Shown here: positions 7,725 through 16,043 of the stretch, in pieces
Position numbering within the stretch: the first letter of the stretch is position 1
How the letters are laid out: every line of letters starts with the position of its first letter
NCBI GenBank assembly: GCA_030604135.1
Contig: JAUVWL010000013.1
Location: forward strand, 1 to 64,000
Direction of reading: 5' to 3'
DNA from: Burkholderiales bacterium
GTDB taxonomy: Bacteria; Pseudomonadota; Gammaproteobacteria; Burkholderiales; Burkholderiaceae_C
DNA: 64,000 bases
Notes under the pieces: generated by a model
Database searches by the model: none
Told to the model about the DNA's origin: nothing
The model's input: only the letters and a program-made list of their open reading frames with translations
Made by a program: the position numbers and the translations under genes

Positions 7725-7982
7725 ATGAACAATCCATGGGCCTTCGTTCTTGTCGTGTGCCTGCTGACTTCAGGGCCTTTGCTGGCGCAGGATCAGGAAA
7801 CCACCTGCACGGCCGCCTCGGCCGAGCGTAAACTGTCGGGAGCGGCCAAAAACTCCTTCCTCACCAAATGTGAGCGCGACGCGCGCGCTCGGTGCGAGGT
7901 GGGCGCAACCGAGAGGAAACTGCACGGCGCCGCCCGCTCCAGCCACGTGAACAAGTGCGTCCGGGAGGCGGTGGGCGGCTGA
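7725..7982 (+). CDS. psiF: Secreted PsiF-repeat protein
   Basis: This 85-residue protein has an N-terminal signal peptide (FVLVVCLLTSGPLLAQ) and two copies of the PsiF repeat: ERKLSGAAKNSFLTKCERDA and ERKLHGAARSSHVNKCVREA, each ending in a conserved cysteine. E. coli PsiF is phosphate-starvation-inducible and its function is unknown. The ATG at 7725 is preceded by AGGAG at the right distance; the frame extends further upstream without support. It is the first chromosomal gene after the island boundary. Confidence 0.8.
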   Translation: MNNPWAFVLVVCLLTSGPLLAQDQETTCTAASAERKLSGAAKNSFLTKCERDARARCEVGATERKLHGAARSSHVNKCVREAVGG

Positions 7983-8080
7983 TCCCAGACCCGGCCGATA
8001 ACCACACGCTCGGTCGCGCCCAACGGCCGGATCCGGGCTGAGACCTCGACGCAGACACGGGCTTGTGCTGAGGCGCAGGC

Positions 8081-9580
8081 TCAGTGCTCAGGCTGGGCGT
8101 TTGCGCGGGCCGTCTGCACCAGGGACTCGGGCAGGCTGCGCTTGCCGCGGGATCTGGCCACAGCCTTGGCCAGCGCATCCACACAGCGTTGAATGAAGTA
8201 CTGGTAGTCGGGGTGACGATCGTACTCGCACACACCAATGTGCACGCTGGGCGAGGCTGGCGTGATGCTGCCGTTGACGTACATCGACTGAAGTCCGTGC
8301 CTCAGCTGTTCGCTGATCTGGCTGCCCAGCTGGTTGGCCGACACCCGCGGGGTCTCCACCGCGACCACCATGAACTGCCGCTCGGCGAAGCGGAATACAT
8401 GGTCGGTTGTTCGGACACATTCGGTCAGGATGTGGGCCGCCGTGTGCATGACCCGGGCGGTGAGCCCCGCCTGAACCGGTTCGGCCACCCCTGCCAAGCC
8501 GATCTCGATGAGCAGGAGGCAACACGGCCGCCCGTTGTCCAGGTGGGTCTGCATGGTGCGCGAGAGGATTGCCGGCAGGTATTGCCGGTCCGGTAGCTGG
8601 GTTTCGGTGTCCAGCCCCTCGTCGCGCAAGGCCATGCCGGCAAAGAGTTCGTTCATGCGAAAGCGGATCATGTCCAGCAGCTTGCGTATGCTGCCGATCG
8701 TGGGCTCCAGCCTGTCTTGCTGGCCACGTGCTGCCTGCAGACGCGGCAAGAGCTGGAGGTCCATGATGTCGATGGCCTCGCGCAGTGCCTGAAACTCGCT
8801 GTCCTGACCGAAAAAGACCGGGCCTTTGTGGTGCATCCAAATGCCGAAGGCGGTGTCTCGCAGGGGTTGTGGCGGGGTTCCACCACCCGATTCCCACACC
8901 GACATGAGGACCGACTCCGCCCACTCGGACAGGGCCGCGCGCTGGCGGGTCAGCTCCACGGTGCTGCTCTTTCTCTGGGCCACCAGGCGGTAGGCCTCAT
9001 CGTTTCGAACCACGTCCTGTGTGTTGTGCAGGTAGCCCTGGTTCATCAGGCTGTCGGCCAGGTGAAGCAGGTCGGATATGTAGAGCAGTGCGACGAGGCG
9101 GTCGCTCGAATCCAACGGCGCGAAGTCAAGGCGCCGGCGGATGCCACGCTTGAGCACGCGGATGCCGGCCGAGATCAGGTCAATGGGCAGGCGGATTCGG
9201 GCGTGCACCACCCCCACCTCGATTTGCCGCCGAATGGCGACCGGGATCTCGTCGTCGGCCAAGGTGCCGAACAACTCGACCATCCAGCGGCGCATCGAAC
9301 TTCGAAGCCGGGTCTGGACCCGCTCCTGATCCAGAAAACGGGTTGCGCGGCTGTCGGCCATCATGCGCTGGTAAAACTCGTCGGCCAGCACTTCGGCGCC
9401 GTCTCGGACCACCTGGGCGACGACCGTGCGCACCGATTGCCGGGTGAACCTGAATAGTTCATGCCATGCCCGAACGGCTTCCTGTTCCAGGCCGTGCCGC
9501 TCGTGGTCGACCTGCGATGTCATCAACATGGGGGTGCGAATGTGGACGGATGAAAGATCGGAGGTTGGGTTCAGGGCCAC
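8081..9580 (-). CDS. Globin-coupled sensor with a degenerate GGDEF domain
   Basis: The N-terminal 180 residues form a sensor globin: FYQRMMADSRATRFLD and the likely heme-proximal H126 in VGVVHARIRLP. A middle helical domain (GIWMHHKGPVFFGQDSEF, from about 246) resembles that of DosC-type oxygen-sensing diguanylate cyclases. The C-terminal domain (about 320-480) has GGDEF-domain layout, but the signature is AERQF at 399-403 within FRFAERQFMVVAVET. Cyclase activity is therefore unlikely, and it may act through protein contact or by nucleotide binding. Length (499) is close to that of DosC-type proteins. The frame opens with GTG at 9580; an ATG at 9529 is equally possible, and neither has a clear ribosome binding site. 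It stands alone, convergent with psiF. Confidence 0.75.
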   Translation of the reverse strand: MALNPTSDLSSVHIRTPMLMTSQVDHERHGLEQEAVRAWHELFRFTRQSVRTVVAQVVRDGAEVLADEFYQRMMADSRATRFLDQERVQTRLRSSMRRWMVELFGTLADDEIPVAIRRQIEVGVVHARIRLPIDLISAGIRVLKRGIRRRLDFAPLDSSDRLVALLYISDLLHLADSLMNQGYLHNTQDVVRNDEAYRLVAQRKSSTVELTRQRAALSEWAESVLMSVWESGGGTPPQPLRDTAFGIWMHHKGPVFFGQDSEFQALREAIDIMDLQLLPRLQAARGQQDRLEPTIGSIRKLLDMIRFRMNELFAGMALRDEGLDTETQLPDRQYLPAILSRTMQTHLDNGRPCCLLLIEIGLAGVAEPVQAGLTARVMHTAAHILTECVRTTDHVFRFAERQFMVVAVETPRVSANQLGSQISEQLRHGLQSMYVNGSITPASPSVHIGVCEYDRHPDYQYFIQRCVDALAKAVARSRGKRSLPESLVQTARANAQPEH

Positions 9581-9979
9581 AACTTATCGCGTCTGTGAAG
9601 GCTCGGCCAGTGCCCGTGTGCGGTAGGTGTGAAGCTTGTCCGGGCCCGGTTTCTTTGAGGGGCCGGCGGCCGCGTGTGGACATGGATAAGTAAATGAGAG
9701 CTGTTTCCACCCTGGCTTGCGCAAGTGGAGCGCCGATGTGTTTGGCTGCGGGCCTGCTCGCCTGTCGTCGGGTGGGCCGACCTGCTTCGGAACAGGAAAG
9801 CCAAGGAAACGGGGAGTCATTTCAATGCGAATGAGAATCAACCAATTGGGCGCCGGCTGTGACACCCCTGTTGCAGCCGGGCAACAGGGCATTGGCCCAT
9901 CGGCGCTCCCCTGGGCGTGCCGCTGGCACGGTGGGATCCTTGCCTTTCCCGCGTGTCGCGGCCGATGCCTTCCGCTGTG
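9581..9979. other. Intergenic region upstream of the globin sensor, with a weak Fur-box-like site
   Basis: About 400 bases hold no recognisable gene. A stretch at 9824-9840 contains GCGAATGAGAATCA, which matches the left two thirds of a Fur box, but the right arm is absent. The promoter of the globin sensor should lie in the left part of this stretch. Confidence 0.35.
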
Positions 9980-11053
9980 CTACCCGGTGCTGGCGGCGAA
10001 CCTCAGGACCCCATCGCTGCCCATTTCACGGTCCAGCTGGCCGAGGTACCAGAGCCGGTGCAGGTGGGCAATGGCCTCGCCCATGGCAAAGGTGGTCTGG
10101 TGCAGGTCCAGCGGGCGTGGAAACAGCACCGGAATGATGTCCATGGCCGAACAGGCTCGCTGCCCGCAGGCTTGCAACACCTCTTCGAGCCGGTCCTCGT
10201 GGTGCTCCTGCAGCTGCCGTATGCGCTCGTGCAGGCCGGTGAAAGGTTTGCCGTGGGACGGCAGGACCAGTGTGTCCGCAGGCAGGGGCAGGAAGCGTTC
10301 CAGCGAACCGAGAAACAGGGCCAGCGCGTCGGCCTCGGGTTCCTGGTCGTAGACGCTCACATTGGTGGATATGCGGGGCAACACCATGTCGCCGCTGATG
10401 AGCACCCCCAGCGCCTCGCAGTGCAAGGCCATGTGCTCGGGTGCATGGCCGTAGCCGGCGATGCAGCGCCAGCTGTGACCACCGACCGGCAACACCGTTC
10501 CGTCCAGCAGGCGGCGGAACGTGGCCGGCACGCCGGGCACCAGGCCCGGGTAGTAGGCCGACCGGGCCCGGATGCGTTGCTGGCTTTCAGGGTCGTTCAG
10601 GCCGTGCAGGGCGAAGTGTCGGGCCGCCGAGTCACCGCCAAAGCCGGTGGTGCTCTGCGAGCCCAGGCAGGCCATGTGGTAGTCGGTGGCGCTGATGCAA
10701 AGGGGCGCCTGCCAGCGCTCGCACAGCCATTGCGCCAGACCGATGTGGTCCGGGTGCATGTGGGTCACGACCACGCGCAGCACTGGCAGGCCGTCCAGTT
10801 CACGGGCGAAAATCTGCTCCCACTGCGCGCGGGCGCTGTCGTGGGCGATGCAGCAGTCGACCACAGTCCAGCCGTCGGTGCCCTCGATCTGGTCGCGCAG
10901 CAGCCAGAGGTTGATGTGGTCCAGGGCGAACGGCAGCGCCATGCGCACCCACTTGACACCGGGCGCCACGGTAAGTGTCTGACCAGCGACAGGCAGCTGG
11001 TCACCCAGCGGGTAGTGCAGCTGGCGCTCCAGCGCATCGCGATCAGGTGTCAT
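9980..11053 (-). CDS. MBL-fold metallo-hydrolase
   Basis: This 357-residue metallo-beta-lactamase-fold enzyme has the metal motif THMHPDH at 97-103, a further histidine in GHAPEHM, the bridging aspartate in ISGDMVLP and a final histidine in LPSHGKPF. These are the residues expected for a two-metal site. A winged-helix-like C-terminal segment (from about 265) resembles the LACTB2-type tail. Substrate is unknown; thioester or lactone hydrolysis is common in the fold. It is divergent from a MerR regulator, and the palindrome at 11082-11103 lies over its promoter. Confidence 0.8.
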   Translation of the reverse strand: MTPDRDALERQLHYPLGDQLPVAGQTLTVAPGVKWVRMALPFALDHINLWLLRDQIEGTDGWTVVDCCIAHDSARAQWEQIFARELDGLPVLRVVVTHMHPDHIGLAQWLCERWQAPLCISATDYHMACLGSQSTTGFGGDSAARHFALHGLNDPESQQRIRARSAYYPGLVPGVPATFRRLLDGTVLPVGGHSWRCIAGYGHAPEHMALHCEALGVLISGDMVLPRISTNVSVYDQEPEADALALFLGSLERFLPLPADTLVLPSHGKPFTGLHERIRQLQEHHEDRLEEVLQACGQRACSAMDIIPVLFPRPLDLHQTTFAMGEAIAHLHRLWYLGQLDREMGSDGVLRFAASTG

Positions 11054-11081
11054 GCCGGTGGCCTTCCGTTAACATCGGGTA

Positions 11082-11103
11082 TTGACGTGAACGTAAACGT
11101 CAA
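11082..11103. promoter_or_regulatory. MerR-type operator between the metallo-hydrolase and its regulator
   Basis: A perfect inverted repeat TTGACGT-N8-ACGTCAA lies 28 bases above the metallo-hydrolase start and 68 bases above the merR start. On the minus strand its outer TTGACG can serve as a -35 element with a long spacer, the geometry MerR-family activators use. Confidence 0.65.
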
Positions 11104-11171
11104 CCCTGGAGGCATTCTACGGAGGCCCATCGGCCTCGCCTGTCCGCCACCCGACACGCCTGCCCACCCAC

Positions 11172-11594
11172 ATGGCCACACAGCCCACCTACACCATCGG
11201 CGACCTGGCGCGCGAGTTCGACCTGACCACGCGTGCCATCCGTTTCTACGAAGACATGGGGCTGTTGCAGCCAAAGCGCGAGGGCCCGGGCGGGCGCAAC
11301 CGGGTCTACAGCGCACGCGATCGCACCCGCCTCAAACTGACCCTGCGGGCCAAGCGCCTTGGGCTGTCGCTGACCGAAGCCAAGGACATCATCGAGATGT
11401 ACGACAGCCCGCGTGACACCGGGCCGCAGCTGCGCAAGTTCCTGGTGGTGCTGGCCGAGCACCGGCGGCAGCTTGAAGAACAGATGGCCGATCTGGTGGC
11501 CAACCTGGAGGAGGTCAAGGTCCACGAAAAAGAAGCCCGTGCCCTGCTGGCCAAGCTGGGCAAGGACATCCGCGAGGACCCTTCCAGCCCATGA
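11172..11594 (+). CDS. MerR-family transcriptional regulator
   Basis: This 140-residue regulator has a MerR winged helix at the N-terminus (TIGDLAREFDLTTRAIRFYED, then GLLQPKREGPGGRNRVYS) and a dimerisation coiled coil from about residue 80 to 130. It lacks the metal-binding cysteines of MerR or CueR. It resembles the LiuR-like group that controls acyl-CoA catabolism, by overall pattern only. It is divergent from the metallo-hydrolase with a clear palindromic operator between them. Its stop overlaps the start of the next gene (ATGA), so it is probably co-transcribed with the lipase. Confidence 0.85.
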   Translation: MATQPTYTIGDLAREFDLTTRAIRFYEDMGLLQPKREGPGGRNRVYSARDRTRLKLTLRAKRLGLSLTEAKDIIEMYDSPRDTGPQLRKFLVVLAEHRRQLEEQMADLVANLEEVKVHEKEARALLAKLGKDIREDPSSP

Positions 11595-12553
11595 CCTCAT
11601 CTTCGTCACGCCTGGCCCGTCTGCAGCAGGTGCTGTTGCTGATGGCCCTGGCCCTGGCGTTGGGCTGGGCTCTGGTCTTTGGCGACCGGGGCGCTGCATG
11701 GGTGCTGGGCGGCGCGACGCTGATCCTGTTCGGTTATGCGCTGGTGCTGGCGCTGGAGTTCGTGCTGGTGGCATGGCTGCACCAGAACGATCCGGCACCC
11801 CGCGCCAGCGCCATCCAGCTGTTGACCGCCTGGTGGCAGGAGGCGCGGGTCGCGCCGCTGGTGTTTGCCTGGCGGCAACCATTTCGCTGGCGCAGCCTGC
11901 CGGACACCGATGCCGGCGCCAACGCAGGGGGCCTGCCGGTGCTGGTGCTGGTGCACGGATTTGTGTGCAACCGGGGCTTCTGGCTGCCATGGATGGAGCA
12001 ACTGCGCGCCCGTGGCCAAGCCTATGTGTCGGTCAACCTGGAGCCGGTGTTCGGCTCCATCGACGACTATGTCCCGCTGATCGAGGCGGCGGTGATCCGT
12101 GCCGAACAGGCAGGGGGGCAGCCGCCGGTGCTGGTCTGCCACAGCATGGGTGGCTTGGCCGCGCGCGCCTGGCTGGCGGTGCAGCCGTCGAATGAAATGC
12201 GCGTGTCCCGGGTGATCACCATCGGCACACCGCACCATGGCACCTGGCTGGGCCAGTTCAGTCATGTGCCCAACGGGCGGCAGATGCGCATCGCAGGGGA
12301 GTGGTTGTCCCGTCTGCAGCAGCGCGAACGAGACCAGCGACCCCAGCAGACCTATGCCCGCTTCGTTTGCTGGTATTCGAGTGCCGACAACATCGTGCTG
12401 CCGGCCTCAACGGCCACGCTGGAGGGGGCGGACAACCGGTTCCTGCCCGCCACACCCCATGTGGCCATGGCCTTTCATCCCACGGTGATGGCCGAGTCGC
12501 TGGCGATGTGTTCGCCCGCCGCGATCTCGCCGGCCGAGCGCACCGCTTCGTAG
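11591..12553 (+). CDS. Membrane-anchored alpha/beta hydrolase (lipase-like)
   Basis: This 320-residue protein has two N-terminal hydrophobic helices (about 12-30 and 34-62), then an alpha/beta hydrolase domain. The oxyanion region is VLVHGFVCNRGFW, the nucleophile elbow is CHSMGG with S185, and ITIGTPHHGT follows, typical of the lipase class 2/PGAP1-like group. The last histidine may be the one in FLPATPHVAM. An esterase or lipase acting at the inner membrane is likely; substrate unknown. It overlaps merR by four bases. Its last 79 bases overlap the 3' end of phhA on the other strand. Confidence 0.75.
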   Translation: MTSSSSRLARLQQVLLLMALALALGWALVFGDRGAAWVLGGATLILFGYALVLALEFVLVAWLHQNDPAPRASAIQLLTAWWQEARVAPLVFAWRQPFRWRSLPDTDAGANAGGLPVLVLVHGFVCNRGFWLPWMEQLRARGQAYVSVNLEPVFGSIDDYVPLIEAAVIRAEQAGGQPPVLVCHSMGGLAARAWLAVQPSNEMRVSRVITIGTPHHGTWLGQFSHVPNGRQMRIAGEWLSRLQQRERDQRPQQTYARFVCWYSSADNIVLPASTATLEGADNRFLPATPHVAMAFHPTVMAESLAMCSPAAISPAERTAS

Positions 12554-13329
12554 AGAGGCGTGAAGTCCGGCGCAGTCATCTCGAACAGCTGTTCGAAGCT
12601 GTCGATGACGAAATAGGTGGCTTGGTAGTCGTCGATCTTGTAGCGGGTGCGCATGCAGCGCAGCAGGTCCAGGGCGATGCGCTGCACGCCGGGCGTGCGC
12701 ACACTGTGCTGCAGTTCACCGGGCGAGCTCAGGATGCCGGCGCCGTAGGCCCGCAACCCGTCGGCCTGGCGGATCAGCCCGAACTCGATGGTGTACCAGT
12801 ACAGCCGTGACAGCAACTCGCCAGCGCCCAGGTCGTGGGCCTTGAGCCCGCCTTCGCCGTAGCGTTGCACGTAATCGGCAAACACCGGGTCGAACAGCAG
12901 CGGCACATGGCCGAACAGGTCGTGGAACACGTCCGGCTCGACGATGTAGTCGAACTCCTCGGGGCTGCGCATCCAGTCGGTGACCGGAAAGCGCCGGTTG
13001 GCCAGCAGTTCGAAGAAAGGCCGCTCCGGGATCAGACCTGGCACGGCCACAATTTCCCAGCCGGTGGCCGGACGCAGGCGGGCATTGATTTCCTCGAAAC
13101 GCGGGATGTGGTCCTTGATGCCGAGGGAGGGCAGGGCGCGGATGAAAGCGTCACAGGCCAGCCCCGGCAGCAGGGCCGACTGCCGTTCGTACAAGCGTCG
13201 GTAGGTGTCGTGGTCGGTGGCGGTGTAGGCCGCCCAGTCCTGCTCGCAGGTGTAGTCGTCGCGCGCGCGGGCATAGTCGCCGCGCGGCGGGCGGTCGCTG
13301 GCGCCATAGACAACAGGTTCGACCGCCAT
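12475..13329 (-). CDS. phhA: Phenylalanine 4-monooxygenase
   Basis: This converts L-phenylalanine to tyrosine with tetrahydropterin and O2. The 284-residue bacterial-type monomer shows the iron ligands H136 and H141 in VFHDLFGHVPLL and E182 in YWYTIEFGLI. The start at 13329 lies one base after the hpd stop (TGA-c-ATG), so the two are cotranscribed with hpd first. The longer upstream frame is antisense noise over hpd. A divergent Lrp-type gene beyond hpd probably regulates the pair. The 3' end overlaps the convergent lipase gene. Confidence 0.95.
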   Translation of the reverse strand: MAVEPVVYGASDRPPRGDYARARDDYTCEQDWAAYTATDHDTYRRLYERQSALLPGLACDAFIRALPSLGIKDHIPRFEEINARLRPATGWEIVAVPGLIPERPFFELLANRRFPVTDWMRSPEEFDYIVEPDVFHDLFGHVPLLFDPVFADYVQRYGEGGLKAHDLGAGELLSRLYWYTIEFGLIRQADGLRAYGAGILSSPGELQHSVRTPGVQRIALDLLRCMRTRYKIDDYQATYFVIDSFEQLFEMTAPDFTPLYEAVRSAGEIAAGEHIASDSAITVG

Positions 13330-13330
13330 G

Positions 13331-14527
13331 TCAACCCTTGAGCACGCCGCGGCGCACCTGGTCCAGTTCCATGGTTTCGAACAGCGCCTTGAAGTTGCCT
13401 TCGCCGAAACCGTCGTTGCCCTTGCGCTGGATGAACTCGAAGAAGATGGGGCCCAGCTGGTTCTCGCTGAAGATCTGCAGCAGCAGCTCGCCGGGGCTGC
13501 CGTCCACCAGGATGTTGCGCTGCTTGAGGGCCTCCAGGTCTTCGCCGTGGTTGGGAATGCGCTTGGGCAGCAGCTCGTAGTAGGTCTCGCTGGTGTTGAG
13601 CAGCTTGATGCCGCTGAGCTCAAGGGCATCGACCGTGTCGTACAGATTGGTCGAGCCCAGGGCGATGTGCTGGATGCCCTCGCCGTGGTAGCGGTCCAGG
13701 TATTCCTGGATCTGTCCGGCCTTGTCGTTGCCTTCTTCGTTGATCGGGATGCGGATTTTGCCGCAAGGGCTGGTCATGGCCTTGCTCTTGATGCCGGTCT
13801 GCTGGCCTTCGAGGTCGAAGTAGCGGATTTCGCGGAAGTTGAAGATCCGCTCGTAAAAATCGGCCCACTCGGCCATGCGGCCACGGTGCACGTTGTGCGT
13901 GAGGTGGTCGATGTAGGTCAGACCATGACCGACCGGGTTGAGTTCGGCGCCCGGCAGCGGGTAGAAGTCGACGTCGTAGAAGCCGATGTTGCCGATGTCC
14001 CCCTCTTTGGCGCCGTTCTTGCCGCGCCACTTGTCGATGAAATAGATGATGGAGTCGCCGATGCCCTTGATGGCCGGGATGTTCAGCTCGCCCGGGCCGG
14101 CGGCGTTGGCATAGCCCCAGGCGCCGAGCGAAATGGCGCGTTCGTAGGCCGCCTTGGCGTCCTTGACGCGGAAGGCGATGGCGCAGACGCTGGGGCCGTG
14201 CAGGCGGGCAAAGCGCTGGGCGAAGCTGTCGGGCTCGGCGTTGATGATGAAGTTGATTTCGCCCTGGCGGTACAGCGTCACGTTCTTGTGGCGGTGTTTC
14301 GCGATGGCCTTGAAGCCCATGTTCTCGAACAGCTGGCCCATGGCGACCGGATCGGGGGCGGCGTATTCGATGAACTCGAAGCCATCGGTGCCCATCGGGT
14401 TGGTCCAGGCACCCGCGCTCACCGCTTCGCGCGCGGCGCTGCCCCCCGAGGGGGCACTCGCCCCTTGGGGCGACCCGGTGGGGCTCGGTTCATTGGCTGT
14501 GGCGGTCTCTGGCAATGCGGCGTTCAT
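13331..14527 (-). CDS. hpd: 4-hydroxyphenylpyruvate dioxygenase with an unusual N-terminal extension
   Basis: HPPD turns 4-hydroxyphenylpyruvate into homogentisate in tyrosine breakdown. The iron ligands are visible: H208 (YIDHLTHNV), H287 (GIQHIALGS) and E364 (IFFEFIQR). The family core starts at about residue 42 (TNPMGTDGFEFIEYAAPD). The first 40 residues are Ala/Pro/Ser/Gly-rich and atypical. Their DNA (14416-14482) is a copy of the dispersed GC-rich repeat seen elsewhere in the window, so a repeat seems to have inserted in frame between the start codon and the core. It lies directly upstream of phhA. Confidence 0.95.
   Translation of the reverse strand: MNAALPETATANEPSPTGSPQGASAPSGGSAAREAVSAGAWTNPMGTDGFEFIEYAAPDPVAMGQLFENMGFKAIAKHRHKNVTLYRQGEINFIINAEPDSFAQRFARLHGPSVCAIAFRVKDAKAAYERAISLGAWGYANAAGPGELNIPAIKGIGDSIIYFIDKWRGKNGAKEGDIGNIGFYDVDFYPLPGAELNPVGHGLTYIDHLTHNVHRGRMAEWADFYERIFNFREIRYFDLEGQQTGIKSKAMTSPCGKIRIPINEEGNDKAGQIQEYLDRYHGEGIQHIALGSTNLYDTVDALELSGIKLLNTSETYYELLPKRIPNHGEDLEALKQRNILVDGSPGELLLQIFSENQLGPIFFEFIQRKGNDGFGEGNFKALFETMELDQVRRGVLKG
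14416..14482. repeat. Dispersed GC-rich repeat inside the 5' end of hpd
   Basis: The segment reads CCGCTTCGCGCGCGGCGCTG, then CCCCCCGAGGGGGC and GCCCCTTGGGGCGACC. This matches the order of blocks in the 84-bp units at 21933-22288 (CCGCTTCGCGGGTCGCTG, CCCCCCAAGGGGGC, TTGGGGCGGCC). It encodes roughly residues 16-37 of HPPD. Confidence 0.7.
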
Positions 14528-14644
14528 GGCTGTCTCCTGGTGGTTGGCGCGAAAGCATCACTGTATCGGCGCAGGATGTCACGATTGCTGCGTTTTGGGG
14601 CGTGCCGCTTGTCCTCATTGCACAAAAACTGCAGAATGTTCGTC

Positions 14645-15118
14645 ATGCAAGCACTCGACAAGCTCGATCGGCAGATACTGCGCAAGTTGCAGGCCGATGG
14701 CCGGGCCACCTACGACCAGATCGCCGAGCAGGTCGGTCTGTCGGCCAGTGCCGTGCTCAGGCGCGTGCGCCGGCTGGAGGAGGTGGGGGTGATTGACCGT
14801 TACGTGGCCCTGGTCCGGCCCGAATCGGTCGGACTGGGACTGACCGCCTATGTGAATGTGAGGCTGGAGAAACACGCCGAAGGCAACAAACGCAATCCGA
14901 TGGATGAATTCCGAGCCAGCGTGCAGGCCTGGCAGGAGGTGGTCGAATGCGTGGCGCTGACCGGTGAAATGGACTACCAGCTCAGACTGTTGGTGGCCGA
15001 CATGGCCGCCTACTCGCGTTTCATGATGGACACCCTGCTCAAACACCCCAGCGTGCAGGACTGCAAGACCAGTTTTGTGATGGACCGTGTCAAGAGCACC
15101 ACAGCCTTGCCGGTCTGA
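14645..15118 (+). CDS. Lrp/AsnC-family regulator, probably of hpd-phhA
   Basis: This 157-residue protein has an N-terminal helix-turn-helix (LDRQILRKLQADGRATYDQI, then VGLSASAVLRRVRRLEEVGV) and a C-terminal RAM ligand domain (ECVALTGEMDYQLRLLVADM). Lrp-type regulators next to hpd or phhA genes commonly respond to aromatic amino acids. It is divergent from hpd with 117 bases between the starts. The ATG at 14645 is used; one three codons earlier is also in frame. The long open frame reaching back over hpd is antisense to hpd and not a gene. Confidence 0.88.
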   Translation: MQALDKLDRQILRKLQADGRATYDQIAEQVGLSASAVLRRVRRLEEVGVIDRYVALVRPESVGLGLTAYVNVRLEKHAEGNKRNPMDEFRASVQAWQEVVECVALTGEMDYQLRLLVADMAAYSRFMMDTLLKHPSVQDCKTSFVMDRVKSTTALPV

Positions 15119-15229
15119 ACGGTCGCCCGGTGGCCGTGTGGCGGACATTTGTCACCGTTTGCACCATGGATCGCCTTCTGAGTGACCACTGGCACTTTCA
15201 GGTATAGGGTTAACCCTTATATTCGGCCC

Positions 15230-15952
15230 ATGAACCGAGAAGCCGAATGGCTGGGTTCGGCCCCTCCCGCTGCTCACGCACTGGAGCAGCCGCCCGCCGC
15301 CGCCCCCGCCAACGAGCCTGGTCGTGCCGACGCCCAGGCCGCCGTGCCGATCCGCTCGCTGTCAAGCTCGCACGCCCGAATCATCACCCGCCACCTGCTG
15401 TCGCTGTCGCCGCAGGACCGCTACCTGCGTTTTGGCTACGCCGCCACCGACGAGCAGATCCGGCGCTATGTCGAGCGCCTGAATTTCGATCGCGACGAAC
15501 TGCTGGGTATCTTCAACCGCCGGCTGGAGCTGATCGCCATGGCCCACCTGGCGTTCTCGACCGACCCGCGCTGCCTCAGTTGCGCCGAGTTCGGCGTCTC
15601 GGTCTCCCGCAATGCGCGTGGCCGGGGTTATGGCAGCCAGTTGTTCGAGCGGGCCGTGGTGCACGCTCGCAACGAGGGTGTGCAGATGCTGTTCATCCAC
15701 GCCCTGAGCGAGAACACCGCCATGCTGCGCATCGCGCGCAAGGCCGGCGCCACCATCGAGCGCGATGGCCCCGAAAGCGAGGCGCACCTGCGCCTGCCGC
15801 CGGCCGATTTCAGTTCGCAGATCAGCGAGATCGTCGACCGCCAGCTGGCGCTCACCGACTACCACCTCAAGGCCCAGGCGCGCCGGTTCTGGCGCGTGCT
15901 GCGCGGTTTGCAGAGTCTGCCGCAAGACGTGCTGCGCCGCATCCGTTCCTGA
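15230..15952 (+). CDS. GNAT-family N-acetyltransferase
   Basis: This 240-residue protein has a GNAT core: FGVSVSRNARGRGYGSQLFE carries the acetyl-CoA binding R/Q-x-x-G-x-G/A motif (ARGRGYGS), followed by IHALSENTAMLRIARKAGA. About 35 Ala/Pro-rich residues precede the domain. The C-terminus is basic. Acceptor substrate is unknown; the HLLSLSPQDRYLRFGYA segment is shared with many uncharacterised GNAT proteins. The ATG at 15230 is preferred; a GTG at 15182 would add 16 unsupported residues. Confidence 0.8.
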   Translation: MNREAEWLGSAPPAAHALEQPPAAAPANEPGRADAQAAVPIRSLSSSHARIITRHLLSLSPQDRYLRFGYAATDEQIRRYVERLNFDRDELLGIFNRRLELIAMAHLAFSTDPRCLSCAEFGVSVSRNARGRGYGSQLFERAVVHARNEGVQMLFIHALSENTAMLRIARKAGATIERDGPESEAHLRLPPADFSSQISEIVDRQLALTDYHLKAQARRFWRVLRGLQSLPQDVLRRIRS

Positions 15953-15982
15953 TCGTGGGCGGACACCCGCCGCGCGGTGTCT

Positions 15983-16011
15983 TTGCGCGCCGGGGACCCC
16001 TTGGGTTATCC
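15983..16011 (+). promoter_or_regulatory. Candidate sigma-70-type promoter for corC-lnt
   Basis: TTGCGC and TTATCC are separated by 17 bases and lie 33 bases above the corC start. The match to consensus is moderate, and the GC-rich background makes chance matches possible. Confidence 0.3.
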
Positions 16012-16043
16012 TTGCCCCCTGATGCAACTACCGCCCTCCTTCA

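Noticed and set aside
9824..9840. Fur box upstream of the globin sensor
   Set aside because: Only the left part of the 19-bp consensus matches and no iron-related gene is adjacent; kept only as a remark on the intergenic region.
13328..14520. Long plus-strand frame of nearly 600 codons ending in the Lrp-type regulator
   Set aside because: Its first 400 codons are exactly antisense to hpd and carry no motif; only the last 157 codons are a gene.
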